From JAZNLR01 sp045579195 (GTDB taxonomy: Bacteria > Bacillota > Clostridia > Christensenellales > CAMQZB01): a stretch of 24,074 nt of DNA. Positions 1 through 7,350 of this stretch are shown in pieces (the first letter of the stretch is position 1; each line of letters begins with the position of its first letter). The DNA is taken from NCBI GenBank assembly GCA_045579195.1, contig JAZNLR010000125.1, positions 1-24,074 on the forward strand, in the 5' to 3' direction. Under the pieces are notes generated by a model. The model ran no database searches, was not told the DNA's origin, and saw only the letters and a program-made list of their open reading frames with translations. The translations under genes were made by a program, and so were the position numbers.

Positions 1-696
1 CACTTCCGCCTTGAAGACCGCGCATTTCGCCAGATGCAGGGCGGATACTTCGACGGAACACATTTCTTTGCCGCAATGCTTGCGCAAAAAGATGGAACGG
101 AGCTCACAAAGCTTGCAGTCTTGACCCTTGACGGAGAAATCATCCGAGAATCCGACCCACTCCCCTTGGATCATGCGAACAACTTGACGTACGTTCCAAA
201 ATGGAGTGCCTTTTTCGTGACACACTGTCAGGACAGCGACGGGAATTACAATGAGTTTTCCATCGTCGACGCAAAAACCTTCAAGATCTTGGAAAGTGGA
301 ACAAAACTTCACCCTTTCAACGCCATGGCGTACTGCCCGACAACCGACCGTTTTGTTTCCGCACGTTGGAGCGGAGAGACCTTCGACGTTTGGGACGGAG
401 ACTGTGAACACCTGCAAAGCTTTTCTTCCCCTGCCCCGCGCAATCTCTCCCAAGGCATCTTCTGTGACGAACACTTCGTGTACTACCTGCGCTCAAGCAA
501 CAACGGAGAAAGCGCAGCACTCCGTGTCTACGATTGGAGTGGAAATCTCGTCAAAAACATTCCGATCCAAACCGACATGCCGAGCTTTGAACCCGAAAAC
601 ATCTCGATCGTGAACGGAACGGCGTACATCGGCGGCGTCAATCACGGATCCTACCAATCCTTCTTAATGAAGCTCGTCCTAGCGCCGCAAGCATAA
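1..696 (+). CDS. Beta-propeller-like protein, C-terminal part (5' end outside window)
   Basis: The reading frame is open from the first base, so the true start lies upstream and about 231 residues are visible. No catalytic motif is recognised. The visible part reads as repeated beta-strand segments: an opening MQGG-x-x-DGT segment, then H-x-N-x-LTY-x-P, DAKTFKI, and VYDWSGNLV near the end. The same landmarks occur in the same order in the lipoprotein gene at 753-2015 (MQGG-x-x-DGT, H-x-N-D-MTYNP, DPETLKI, VYDHAGNLV), so the two are paralogues. By analogy this one may also be exported, but its N-terminus is not in the window. The gene ends just before a palindromic terminator. Its function is unknown; a propeller-type binding or scaffold role is inference. 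Confidence 0.75.
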   Translation, partial: HFRLEDRAFRQMQGGYFDGTHFFAAMLAQKDGTELTKLAVLTLDGEIIRESDPLPLDHANNLTYVPKWSAFFVTHCQDSDGNYNEFSIVDAKTFKILESGTKLHPFNAMAYCPTTDRFVSARWSGETFDVWDGDCEHLQSFSSPAPRNLSQGIFCDEHFVYYLRSSNNGESAALRVYDWSGNLVKNIPIQTDMPSFEPENISIVNGTAYIGGVNHGSYQSFLMKLVLAPQA

Positions 697-707
697 AAAA
701 GACAAAA

Positions 708-739
708 AAACACCCGAAGCAAATTTGCTTCGGGTGTTT
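708..739. terminator. Bidirectional intrinsic terminator between two convergent genes
   Basis: A perfect 32-base palindrome has 13-base arms (AAACACCCGAAGC and its complement) around AAATTT. It is flanked by an A-run on the left (702-710) and T-rich sequence on the right, so it can end transcription from both the + gene ending at 696 and the - gene ending at 753. Confidence 0.9.
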
Positions 740-752
740 ATATTACACGTTA

Positions 753-2015
753 TTATTCAGCTTCGATCACATCCCACCAGAATTTGGGGACAAGCTCTAC
801 CTTTGCGATATCGTCAGGCCCATTATATCCGACAGCAAAGTCCGCACCGTAACGGAAGATGTGCTCGCATTCATACTCTGCGCTGTGTCTTCCAAACATA
901 CGAACGCGCTCCACCAAGTTTCCGGCATGATCGTAAACGAGGATTTCACTTTCCTCATACTCCTCAAGGTCCATATTCCATCTCGCGTCGTACATATACT
1001 TTCCATCTGCGCAAAGTCCCTGCGTGACGCCGAACGAGAGGCTGTCGTAAGAGCTGAGCAACTTGAAATTATTGTCAAGCATGTAAATCTTATAGTTTCC
1101 GCCGATGACGTACTGATCGAGTTCGGGGATATAATCAATTGCACGCGTTGCCTCGGGAACCTGAATGGTTCTCGTAATCTTCAACGTTTCAGGATCCATA
1201 ATGCTGACCGTTACGCTCGATCCGGCACAGTTATGAATATAAATTCTTCCGCTGTTCGGATTATATGTCATATCGTTGGTATGCTCGGTTGCAAGTTCTT
1301 CGGACGTTGCCACCAACTCCCACGTCGAAAGGTCGTACTTATGAACGACAGAAACCTGCGGCGTAACTTTTCCGTCGATCATCGCAATGTACGCATACGT
1401 TCCGTCCGTGCATCCGCCCTGCATCGTGCGGTACTTATCGTCAATGGTCGGAACCTGTGCAAGAACTTTTGTAATGTACGCCTCCGCGCCACCATGGTTG
1501 TCCACAAGATCTTGAACGTCAAAGAAGATGTCTTCGCCGACCGAGAAGAAGGAAAAATCTGAAGCAAGAACAAGTGAAGCCACGCCGTTTTCCACCTTCA
1601 AAAGGTTGTCCATCAAGTATTCCAACGCAAGGTAGGTCTGAGAAATGTCCGTTCCGAGAACGACGAGCTTCTCGCCAACGACCTTGATTCCGTATCCTGC
1701 GGCAGGTCTTGCATCCATCTCTGCCTTAAGCGCTGCGGTCTCTGCGCGGTTGGTGTTTCCGATGATGATCTCCTTCGGCGTGTCCTGCATTGTCACGTCG
1801 TCAAATGCATAGACAGTCACCCCTGCGCGCTCCGAAAACTCAACTGCGAACTGCGATGCAAGCGGTTCCATTCCGGGAGCATTTTCCGAACCGTAAATCA
1901 CACTGTAAAGCGTCTTTTTGTTTTCTACGATCGAAACGTCCTTTGCTCCGCCACAACCTGCAAAGAGGGAGAGAACAAGAACGAGAACAATGATCAAAGA
2001 GAGAACTTTTTTCAT
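753..2015 (-). CDS. Secreted lipoprotein with beta-propeller-like C-terminal domain
   Basis: 420 residues. The N-terminus is a lipoprotein signal: MKK, a hydrophobic stretch, then the lipobox LFAG-C with Cys21 as the predicted lipidated residue. Residues about 35-150 include IIIGNTNRAE, GYGIKVVGEKLVVLG and ALEYLMDNLL. This resembles the small alpha/beta domain seen beside glycoside hydrolases (GH20b-like), an assignment made from memory of the pattern. Residues about 175-420 form a repeated beta-strand region paralogous to the protein ending at 696. ATG is preceded by AGGAG about 8 bases upstream and by a clear promoter. It is probably anchored on the outer face of the cytoplasmic membrane. 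No enzymatic residues are evident; substrate and partner are unknown. Confidence 0.85.
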   Translation of the reverse strand: MKKVLSLIIVLVLVLSLFAGCGGAKDVSIVENKKTLYSVIYGSENAPGMEPLASQFAVEFSERAGVTVYAFDDVTMQDTPKEIIIGNTNRAETAALKAEMDARPAAGYGIKVVGEKLVVLGTDISQTYLALEYLMDNLLKVENGVASLVLASDFSFFSVGEDIFFDVQDLVDNHGGAEAYITKVLAQVPTIDDKYRTMQGGCTDGTYAYIAMIDGKVTPQVSVVHKYDLSTWELVATSEELATEHTNDMTYNPNSGRIYIHNCAGSSVTVSIMDPETLKITRTIQVPEATRAIDYIPELDQYVIGGNYKIYMLDNNFKLLSSYDSLSFGVTQGLCADGKYMYDARWNMDLEEYEESEILVYDHAGNLVERVRMFGRHSAEYECEHIFRYGADFAVGYNGPDDIAKVELVPKFWWDVIEAE

Positions 2016-2043
2016 CTTTTTTCTCCTAATTTCTTAATACAAA

Positions 2044-2072
2044 AATTATAACACCGAATGAACATTTTTTCA
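2044..2072 (-). promoter_or_regulatory. Sigma-A promoter for the lipoprotein gene
   Basis: On the minus strand, -35 TTGAAA (2072-2067), a 17-base spacer and a perfect -10 TATAAT (2049-2044). It lies about 30 bases upstream of the start codon, within an AT-rich gap. Confidence 0.85.
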
Positions 2073-2164
2073 AGCTTTCTTTTTTATTTTTTTAAATTTT
2101 GGCTTTTTTTGCCCTGTTTTTAAAAACCGTTGAAAATTCCCCTGCTTCTTTATCGACAAAACGA

Positions 2165-2190
2165 AAGCCGCAAGCAAAATCTTGCGGCTT
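2165..2190 (-). terminator. Intrinsic terminator after rubrerythrin gene
   Basis: Ten-base perfect stem AAGCCGCAAG/CTTGCGGCTT with loop CAAAAT. On the minus strand it is followed by TTCGTTTTGTC. It starts 23 bases after the rubrerythrin stop codon. Confidence 0.85.
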
Positions 2191-2213
2191 AAGATCAAAC
2201 GTAAAACCAAATT

Positions 2214-2747
2214 TTAGAAGTTGTCGGTGTGAACTTCGAAGTAGCTCTCGGGATGCGCACAGGTCGGGCAAAGCTTCGGAGCCTTCTTGCCGGTGACTCT
2301 GTGTCCACAGTTTCTGCACTCCCAAACGGTGGGCTCGTCTTTCGCAAAGACCTTGCCTTCGCGAACGTTCTCAGCAAGCTTGCGATAACGCTCCTCGTGA
2401 GTCTTCTCAATTGCAGCAACGAGCTCAAACTTCAAAGCGATCTCGGTGAAACCTTCTTCGCGTGCAACAGCGGCAAACTCCTTGTACATATCCGTCCACT
2501 CATAGTGCTCGCCGGCAGCTGCGTCCAAGAGGTTTTCTTCGGTCGTTCCGATGCCGTGGAACTCCTTAAACCACATTTTTGCATGCTCTTTCTCGTTATC
2601 AGCAGTCTGCTGGAAGAGCGCAGCGATCTGCTCAAAACCTTCTTTCTTCGCCTTGCTTGCGTAGTAAGTATACTTATTTCTTGCCTGGCTCTCGCCTGCA
2701 AAAGCATCCATCAAATTTTTTTCGGTTCTAGATCCTTTCAATTCCAT
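2214..2747 (-). CDS. rbr: Rubrerythrin
   Basis: 177 residues, the usual length of a two-domain rubrerythrin. It is a cytosolic non-haem iron peroxidase that reduces hydrogen peroxide with electrons from rubredoxin-type carriers, and is typical of anaerobes. The N-terminal four-helix diiron domain carries Glu19, the first E-x-x-H at 52-55 (EKEH) and the second at 114-117 (EKTH). The C-terminal rubredoxin domain holds two Cys pairs (C144-x-x-C147 and C160-x-x-C163). The start is supported by GGAGG about 9 bases upstream. It is a single-gene unit with its own promoter and terminator. A CCCG-AAA-CGGG inverted repeat at 2776-2786, between the -10 and the start, could be an operator, but no regulator can be named. 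Confidence 0.97.
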   Translation of the reverse strand: MELKGSRTEKNLMDAFAGESQARNKYTYYASKAKKEGFEQIAALFQQTADNEKEHAKMWFKEFHGIGTTEENLLDAAAGEHYEWTDMYKEFAAVAREEGFTEIALKFELVAAIEKTHEERYRKLAENVREGKVFAKDEPTVWECRNCGHRVTGKKAPKLCPTCAHPESYFEVHTDNF

Positions 2748-2794
2748 TTTGGTTTTCCTCCAATCATCAAATATTCCCGAAACGGGTCAGCTTT

Positions 2795-2823
2795 ATCATA
2801 GCATAATAATAACAAAACTGCAA
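2795..2823 (-). promoter_or_regulatory. Sigma-A promoter for rubrerythrin
   Basis: On the minus strand, -35 TTGCAG (2823-2818), a 17-base spacer and -10 TATGAT (2800-2795). The -35 begins only about 15 bases after the stop codon of the upstream transporter gene, so read-through from that gene is also possible because no terminator is seen between them. Confidence 0.8.
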
Positions 2824-2837
2824 AGATTTTTTGTGAA

Positions 2838-3554
2838 TTATTTGAGATTTTCACTCTTTTCTATCCGAGCCTGACGCTTTCCCATCTTCCTCCAGCTGAT
2901 AAAACCGTATAAGTCGTTTGCGAGGAACGCAACAAAGCACATCACGACCGAAAGATACTGAATTTCCGCAAAGCTCGCAAGCACCCAAAGAACGACGAGA
3001 ACGACATCATTGAACGCGTATGCAAGTGCATAAAATGGGCTTCTTCGGAACGTATAGTACGCGGCCAGGAAGCTGGTCGTCACAGAGAGCGTGCTCGGGA
3101 AAAGGTTTGCCGTGTTGAAGTGTTTTAAGATAAAGTAAAAGACGACGGTCACAACGGCGCTCAAACAAAAGGAAAAAACAACTTCCCCTCGGCTGAGTCT
3201 GTTGACCTTCACCTCAGAGCGATTCCCCTGAAATGGATTCTTGAACCACGAAATGAGAGAGAAAACCGCCATCGGCATGGACATCGCAAGGTATGTGATC
3301 ATCTCCCCATAGTACTGAAAGCGGAAAGAGATAATTCCATATAAAATGCAAAAAGCGATCATCAGGATCTGCCCGATGGGATTTCCCTTTGCGCACAGAA
3401 TGAGAGAAGTCACGCCAATTAAGGATGCGATCAACGTCAAGACCTTCGTTCTGTCAAACAGGATGAACGAAAGAAAAATCAAAATGACAGATGCCGCCCA
3501 AAGGATGAGTTCGGTTTTTGTGAAGTAAGAAAACAGGCCTTTTTTCTCTTTCAT
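2838..3554 (-). CDS. pnuC: PnuC-family vitamin/nucleoside transporter
   Basis: 238 residues from the chosen ATG, with about seven hydrophobic membrane segments and a short charged C-terminal tail. The motifs match the PnuC family (nicotinamide riboside and related vitamin uptake driven by intracellular phosphorylation): an N-terminal half with KGNPIGQILMIAFCILYG, and a C-terminal half with LAYAFNDVVLVVLWV and FLANDLYGFISW. The family also contains thiamine, riboflavin and deoxynucleoside transporters, so the substrate is not fixed by sequence alone. The frame stays open to a GTG at 3587, but that extension would be coded by the terminator-like leader hairpin; ATG at 3554 has GGAGGG directly upstream and is preferred. 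It has its own promoter and a structured leader. Confidence 0.85.
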   Translation of the reverse strand: MKEKKGLFSYFTKTELILWAASVILIFLSFILFDRTKVLTLIASLIGVTSLILCAKGNPIGQILMIAFCILYGIISFRFQYYGEMITYLAMSMPMAVFSLISWFKNPFQGNRSEVKVNRLSRGEVVFSFCLSAVVTVVFYFILKHFNTANLFPSTLSVTTSFLAAYYTFRRSPFYALAYAFNDVVLVVLWVLASFAEIQYLSVVMCFVAFLANDLYGFISWRKMGKRQARIEKSENLK

Positions 3555-3563
3555 ATGCCCTCC

Positions 3564-3646
3564 AAAAAAATAAGCACTCGCAATCACGTCTTCTAAGACC
3601 TAACGACGTGAAACGAATGCCCTTGCATCATTCTACCCGGTGGCAG
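3564..3646 (-). promoter_or_regulatory. Candidate attenuator or riboswitch in the pnuC leader
   Basis: On the minus-strand RNA a compound hairpin forms: GGGCAUUCG (3622-3614) pairs with CGAGUGCUU (3580-3572) over 9 pairs including wobbles. After a small internal loop, CACGUC (3610-3605) pairs with GACGUG (3590-3585). UUAUUUUUUU (3573-3564) follows, then the GGAGGG ribosome binding site. This looks like an intrinsic terminator placed just before the gene. Upstream, CUGCC-ACCG-GGUAG (3646-3633) is a small hairpin. GAUGC-AAGG-GCAUU (3629-3616) reuses the 5' arm of the terminator and so could act as an antiterminator. No TPP, FMN, preQ1, purine or T-box consensus was recognised. The pairing is seen in the sequence; the regulatory role is inference. 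Confidence 0.6.
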
Positions 3647-3674
3647 TTTTGAATTTCTTCTGTTTTGCAAAACC

Positions 3675-3702
3675 ATTATATCATAAAACCGCAAAAATGC
3701 AA
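3675..3702 (-). promoter_or_regulatory. Sigma-A promoter for pnuC
   Basis: On the minus strand, -35 TTGCAT (3702-3697), a 16-base spacer and a perfect -10 TATAAT (3680-3675). It overlaps the T-rich tail of the rpsI terminator. The predicted start near 3668 gives a leader of about 110 bases. Confidence 0.75.
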
Positions 3703-3710
3703 ACAAAAAC

Positions 3711-3732
3711 AGCACCCACAAAAGTGAGTGCT
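3711..3732 (-). terminator. Intrinsic terminator of rplM-rpsI
   Basis: On the minus strand AGCACTCAC pairs with GTGGGTGCT around TTTT, followed by GTTTTTGTTTGC. The one non-Watson-Crick position is a U-G wobble when read as minus-strand RNA but an A/C mismatch on the plus strand, which fits minus-strand use. Confidence 0.85.
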
Positions 3733-3753
3733 GCAATTTGTTCGATAATGCGA

Positions 3754-4167
3754 TTATCTCTTGGAGAACTGAGGTGCACGACGAGCTTTCTTCAAGCCGT
3801 ACTTCTTTCTCTCCTTCATTCTCGGATCACGCGTCAAGAAGCCAGCCTTCTTCAACGGTCCGCGCAGGGTCTCGTCTGCCTGAATGAGTGCACGTGCGAT
3901 ACCGTGACGGATTGCACCTGCCTGTCCGGTGTATCCACCGCCGTTAACGTTAACTGCAACGTCAAACTTGGAAGTGGTTTCGGTAAGTTCCAGCGGCTGA
4001 CGAACGATGAGCTTCATGGTCTCAAGACCGAAATAATCATCGATGCCTCTCTTATTGATCACGATGTTGCCCGTACCGTTCGGAATCAAACGTACGCGTG
4101 CAACCGCTTTCTTTCTTCTTCCCGTTCCCCAGTACTGCAATTTCTTTTTCAATGCTACTTTTGCCAT
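3754..4167 (-). CDS. rpsI: 30S ribosomal protein S9
   Basis: 137 residues. It is a small-subunit protein whose C-terminal tail reaches the P-site tRNA. Recognised by YWGTGRRKKAVARVRL near the N-terminus, NGGGYTGQAGAIRHGIARAL in the middle and the basic C-terminal tail KKYGLKKARRAPQFSKR ending in S-K-R, as is standard. A short N-terminal extension (MAKVALKKK) precedes the core. It lies 9 bases after rplM, so the two are cotranscribed from the rplM promoter, the usual bacterial arrangement. Confidence 0.98.
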   Translation of the reverse strand: MAKVALKKKLQYWGTGRRKKAVARVRLIPNGTGNIVINKRGIDDYFGLETMKLIVRQPLELTETTSKFDVAVNVNGGGYTGQAGAIRHGIARALIQADETLRGPLKKAGFLTRDPRMKERKKYGLKKARRAPQFSKR

Positions 4168-4176
4168 AACTTAACC

Positions 4177-4608
4177 TCACACCAATTTAATGACTTCGGG
4201 CTGCTGTGCCTGATGGTTGTGCTCACCGTTCTTGTAAACGCGGAGCTTCTTAAGCATCTTTCTTCCCAAGCTGTTCTTGGGGAGCATTCCCTTAACTGCT
4301 TCGTAAACAACGACGTCAGACTTAGTCTCCATCATCTTTCCGTATGCAGTCTCTTTCAATCCACCGGGGAATCCGGTGTGGTAACGGTACATCTTCTGCG
4401 TGAGCTTCTTGCCCGTGAGAACGACCTTATCCGTATTCAAAATGATGACGCAGTCACCGCAATCGACGTGCGGGGTGTACGTGGGCTTATTCTTTCCCTT
4501 CAGGATCGCTGCAACCTGACTTGCAAGACGACCGAGAACCATACCTTCCGCATCGACGACATACCATTTTCTCTCTACCGTTTCAGCGTTCGCCATAAAG
4601 GTTTTCAT
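4177..4608 (-). CDS. rplM: 50S ribosomal protein L13
   Basis: 143 residues, typical for the family. It is an early-assembly large-subunit protein. Hallmarks are WYVVDAEGMVLGRLASQVA near the N-terminus, VDCGDCVIILNTDKV, KMYRYHTGFPGGLK, and VKGMLPKNSLGRKMLKKLRVY. The start at 4608 has GGAGG at 4624-4620. It is the first gene of an rplM-rpsI unit with its own strong promoter and a leader of about 180 bases. Upstream on the same strand lies ecfA1-ecfA2-ecfT-truA, a gene order widely conserved in Firmicutes. Confidence 0.98.
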   Translation of the reverse strand: MKTFMANAETVERKWYVVDAEGMVLGRLASQVAAILKGKNKPTYTPHVDCGDCVIILNTDKVVLTGKKLTQKMYRYHTGFPGGLKETAYGKMMETKSDVVVYEAVKGMLPKNSLGRKMLKKLRVYKNGEHNHQAQQPEVIKLV

Positions 4609-4786
4609 AAAAAACGTATCCTCCGATTCTGGTTTCTTCTATTTTTTATTTCAGCCTTGAAAGCCACGAAATTCGTTTTGCCTTAAGTTCCGCTCGGGCA
4701 AAGAGATTTTCGCTCTGATCAACAGGGCAGGTGACCGCTTCCGAAGTCCTAAAATACAAATTTACAGAATGCCGCAAATTAACAGC
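4609..4786 (-). promoter_or_regulatory. Long structured rplM leader, candidate L13-type autoregulatory element
   Basis: The transcribed stretch between promoter and rplM start is about 180 bases and codes nothing evident. On the minus-strand RNA it contains a stem UUUGCC (4702-4697) with GGCAAA (4682-4677) around a 14-base loop. Closer to the gene is a second hairpin with AUUUC/GAAAU arms and an inner GCUU/AGGC. There is no terminator-like U-run, so any control would be translational or by premature decay. L13 leaders that bind their own product are known in Bacillota; that this is one is inference from position. Confidence 0.45.
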
Positions 4787-4792
4787 TTATAT

Positions 4793-4821
4793 ATTCTAAC
4801 TGAAAGAGAGCGGAATGTCAA
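4793..4821 (-). promoter_or_regulatory. Strong sigma-A promoter for rplM-rpsI
   Basis: On the minus strand, a perfect -35 TTGACA (4821-4816), a 17-base spacer and -10 TAGAAT (4798-4793). A near-consensus promoter fits a ribosomal protein unit transcribed separately from truA. Confidence 0.9.
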
Positions 4822-4884
4822 GCAAATATCAGCGTTTTTAGACATTCTTTTGAACTTTTTTATGTAAATAGAAAAACAAAAGAA

Positions 4885-4913
4885 ACGCGCCCGAAATTAT
4901 TCCGAAAGCGCGT
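4885..4913 (-). terminator. Terminator at the end of ecfA1-ecfA2-ecfT-truA
   Basis: On the minus strand ACGCGC (4913-4908) pairs with GCGCGT (4890-4885), followed by TTCTTTTGTTTTTC. The truA stop codon lies in the 17-base loop, so the hairpin begins within the last codons of truA. Confidence 0.65.
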
Positions 4914-5646
4914 CGTATTCCACTGATTTTAAGTATAATCCCTGCGGCGGAGCAGTTCTCCCTGCCTTTGAGCGGTCACAGGCTTGGATGATTTCCTTCA
5001 TCTGTTCGGGCTTAAGTTTTCCCTCTCCCACCGAAAGGAGCGTTCCAACGATAATGCGGACCATATTGTAAAGAAACCCGTTTCCCGTGATCTCAAAGAG
5101 GATCTCCTCCCCGTTTTCGGTCAGCGTTGCATCAAACACCGTGCGGACAGTGTCCTTCACGGCAGACCCGCTTGCAAGGAAGGATGCAAAATCGTGTTCG
5201 CCGATCAAAAATACGCACGCCGCTTGCATTGCAGAAACGTCCAGATCGCAATCCACGCGAACAGCGCGGTCAAACAAAAGCGCACTTTCAAATTCCGCGC
5301 GGTACATTCGGTAAACATACGTCTTTCTTTTCGCGGAAAAGCGTGCGTGAAAATCGGGCGAAACCTCCTGCGAGCCAAAGCACACAACGTCAGGCGGCAG
5401 GACGGATTTAAGAGCGCGACAGAAGTTCTCGGGCGGAATGGTGGACTCGGTGTCAAAGTGCACGACCTGACAGAGCGCGTGAACGCCCTCGTCCGTTCGT
5501 CCACTTGCGGTCACGCGGATCTTCTCCCCGGTCAGACGAAAGAGCGCATTCTCCAGCGTTTTCTGCACAGTTATCGCGTTATTCTGCACCTGCCAGCCGC
5601 TATACTGCGTTCCGCGGTATTCCAATTTCAGCAAAATTCTCTTCAT
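4897..5646 (-). CDS. truA: tRNA pseudouridine synthase A
   Basis: 249 residues, normal for TruA. It isomerises uridines 38-40 in the anticodon arm of tRNAs. The catalytic aspartate is Asp52 in SGRTDEGVHA. The N-terminus has the typical LEYRGTQYSGWQVQ, and the C-terminal half contains FEITGNGFLYNMVRIIVGTLLSVG and GRTAPPQGLYL, all diagnostic for the family. The start is 4 bases after the ecfT stop codon, so it is translated from the ECF transcript. This linkage is common in Firmicutes and does not imply a role in transport. Confidence 0.97.
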   Translation of the reverse strand: MKRILLKLEYRGTQYSGWQVQNNAITVQKTLENALFRLTGEKIRVTASGRTDEGVHALCQVVHFDTESTIPPENFCRALKSVLPPDVVCFGSQEVSPDFHARFSAKRKTYVYRMYRAEFESALLFDRAVRVDCDLDVSAMQAACVFLIGEHDFASFLASGSAVKDTVRTVFDATLTENGEEILFEITGNGFLYNMVRIIVGTLLSVGEGKLKPEQMKEIIQACDRSKAGRTAPPQGLYLKSVEYDALSE

Positions 5647-5650
5647 CGCA

Positions 5651-6457
5651 TCAAATCAAAAAGAGCGCGTTGCACGCAAGAATCAAAAAGAAGACTGACG
5701 TCATTGCGGCAAAGCCCAGCACGTCACGAATGCCCATTTTAAGAACTTTCATCTTCGTTCTGCCCTTCGAGCCGCTGTAACAGCGGGCATCCATTGCATC
5801 CGCAAGCTCATCCGCTCTGCGGAATGCCGAAATCAACAACGGAATTAAGATGGGTAAAAGTGCTTTTGCGCGGGAAATCAGATTTCCGCTTTCAAAGTCC
5901 GCACCGCGCGCCTTCTGCGCGCGAATGATGCGGTCGGTCTCGTCCATCAGCGTTGGGATAAAACGAAGTGCGATGCTCATCACGAGAGCAAGCTCATGCA
6001 CGGGAAAGCGAACCACTTTAAGGGGTTTCAACAGCGATTCGATGCCATCCGTCAACGCAACAGGCTGGGTGGTCAACGTCAAAAGAGAGGTTCCGAGCAC
6101 CAGCATAATGAGGCGAAGCGCCATAAATCCGGAGAAGCGCAGCGCACCATCACGGATCTTAACGATCCAGAACGTGAAGACGACTTCTCCTTCCGAATAG
6201 AACAGAAGGTTCAAGATCGCTGTAAAGATAACAAGGAACAAGACAGGCTTCACGCTCTTGATAACAGAGCGAACGGGAACGCGGGATGCGAGGATCGCAA
6301 TCACAAGAAACGCGCCCATCACGACAAAGCCTACGAAGTTTTTCACGAGGAAGATCGCCACGATATACGCGATCACAAGCAAGATCTTCGTTCTCGGGTC
6401 CATCTTATGAACGAAGGAATTCACGGGATAAAACTGACCGAACGTCACGTCTTTCAT
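5651..6457 (-). CDS. ecfT: ECF transporter transmembrane protein EcfT
   Basis: 268 residues. It is the membrane scaffold of energy-coupling factor transporters, linking two ATPases to exchangeable substrate-binding S components for vitamins or metals. Visible landmarks are HKMDPRTKILLV after a short N-terminus, several hydrophobic segments, and a cytoplasmic region with AQKARGADF and, further on, ADAMDARCYSG, the two Ala-Arg-containing coupling motifs that contact the ATPases. The start overlaps the ecfA2 stop by 4 bases (ATGA), so translation is coupled. No S component is encoded nearby, so this is a shared group II-type module serving S proteins elsewhere. Confidence 0.96.
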   Translation of the reverse strand: MKDVTFGQFYPVNSFVHKMDPRTKILLVIAYIVAIFLVKNFVGFVVMGAFLVIAILASRVPVRSVIKSVKPVLFLVIFTAILNLLFYSEGEVVFTFWIVKIRDGALRFSGFMALRLIMLVLGTSLLTLTTQPVALTDGIESLLKPLKVVRFPVHELALVMSIALRFIPTLMDETDRIIRAQKARGADFESGNLISRAKALLPILIPLLISAFRRADELADAMDARCYSGSKGRTKMKVLKMGIRDVLGFAAMTSVFFLILACNALFLI

Positions 6458-7350
6458 TTCCGCACCTCCTTCATCGCGACGGCAAGCGCCTTTGCGAATG
6501 AATTTGCCGAAAAAGACATCGGAACGTCCAGCCCGAAGTCCGAAAGAGCACGCTTGATCTTCGCTACGGTCGGAACATCCAACCCGAGAGCGGCAAGCTG
6601 ATCCGCTTTTGCAAACAGCTCCTCGGGCGGCAGAACAAACTCCACCTTACCCTCGTTGAAGACGGCAACGCGCGTGCAGTTTTCTGCAATTTCGTCCATA
6701 TCGTGCCCGACCATCACGATGGTGGGCGTGCATTTTTCTTTGAGGCTGTGGATGAGCTTCAATATCTCTTCCTTGCCGGCAGGGTCAAGTCCCGCAGTCG
6801 GCTCGTCCAAGATGAGAACTTTGGGTCGTGTCACGATGATGCCTGCGATGGCAACGCGGCGCTTTTGCCCGCCCGACAGCTCAAATGGAGAGCGGTTTCT
6901 GATGCTCTCATAATCCAAACCGACAAGCTCAATCGCCTCCTGAACGCGCTCTGCGATCTCCAGGTCGGAAAGCGCGGTCGGGGCATCCTTCTTCGACCCC
7001 GTTTTGCGGCCGTAAAAATTGATCAAGCCAAACGCGACGTCCCTTTCGACAGTCTCGCCAAACAGCTGATATTCCGGGTACTGAAACACCATTCCAACCC
7101 CTGCACGCAGAGCCTTGAAGTCGATCTTCTTCTGCGCAAGGTCAATGCCCTCAACGGTCAGCTTTCCGGAGGAGAGTCGAATGAGCGCGTTAAAGTGCTG
7201 AACGAGAGTGGATTTTCCGCTTCCCGTGTGTCCGATGACACCGAAAAAGTCGCCCTCCTCAACGGTCAGCGTTACGTCCTTGAGCGCCGCGGTTTCAAAC
7301 GGACTGTTCGGATTGTAAACGTAATTCAGTTTTTCTGCAACAATCGACAT
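6454..7350 (-). CDS. ecfA2: ECF transporter ATPase EcfA2
   Basis: 298 residues. It is one of the two ABC ATPases powering ECF vitamin uptake, at the cytoplasmic face of the membrane. It shows Walker A GHTGSGKST, Q-loop FQYPEYQLFGETV, signature LSGGQKRRVAIAG, Walker B VLILDEPTAGLDP and the H-loop GHDMDE. The longer C-terminal domain with FGLDVP is typical of EcfA2. The start at 7350 lies inside the ecfA1 coding region (25-base overlap), and the end overlaps ecfT by 4 bases. The A1/A2 names rest on order and signatures; both subunits are required as a heterodimer. Confidence 0.96.
   Translation of the reverse strand: MSIVAEKLNYVYNPNSPFETAALKDVTLTVEEGDFFGVIGHTGSGKSTLVQHFNALIRLSSGKLTVEGIDLAQKKIDFKALRAGVGMVFQYPEYQLFGETVERDVAFGLINFYGRKTGSKKDAPTALSDLEIAERVQEAIELVGLDYESIRNRSPFELSGGQKRRVAIAGIIVTRPKVLILDEPTAGLDPAGKEEILKLIHSLKEKCTPTIVMVGHDMDEIAENCTRVAVFNEGKVEFVLPPEELFAKADQLAALGLDVPTVAKIKRALSDFGLDVPMSFSANSFAKALAVAMKEVRK

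Noticed and set aside
3555..3587. Longer pnuC start at GTG 3587
   Set aside because: The extension would be coded by the terminator-like leader stem and U-run, while ATG 3554 has GGAGGG just upstream.
3640..4686. 348-codon plus-strand frame opposite rpsI and rplM
   Set aside because: It lies antisense to two unmistakable ribosomal protein genes with strong codon bias, and its own product has no recognisable domain.
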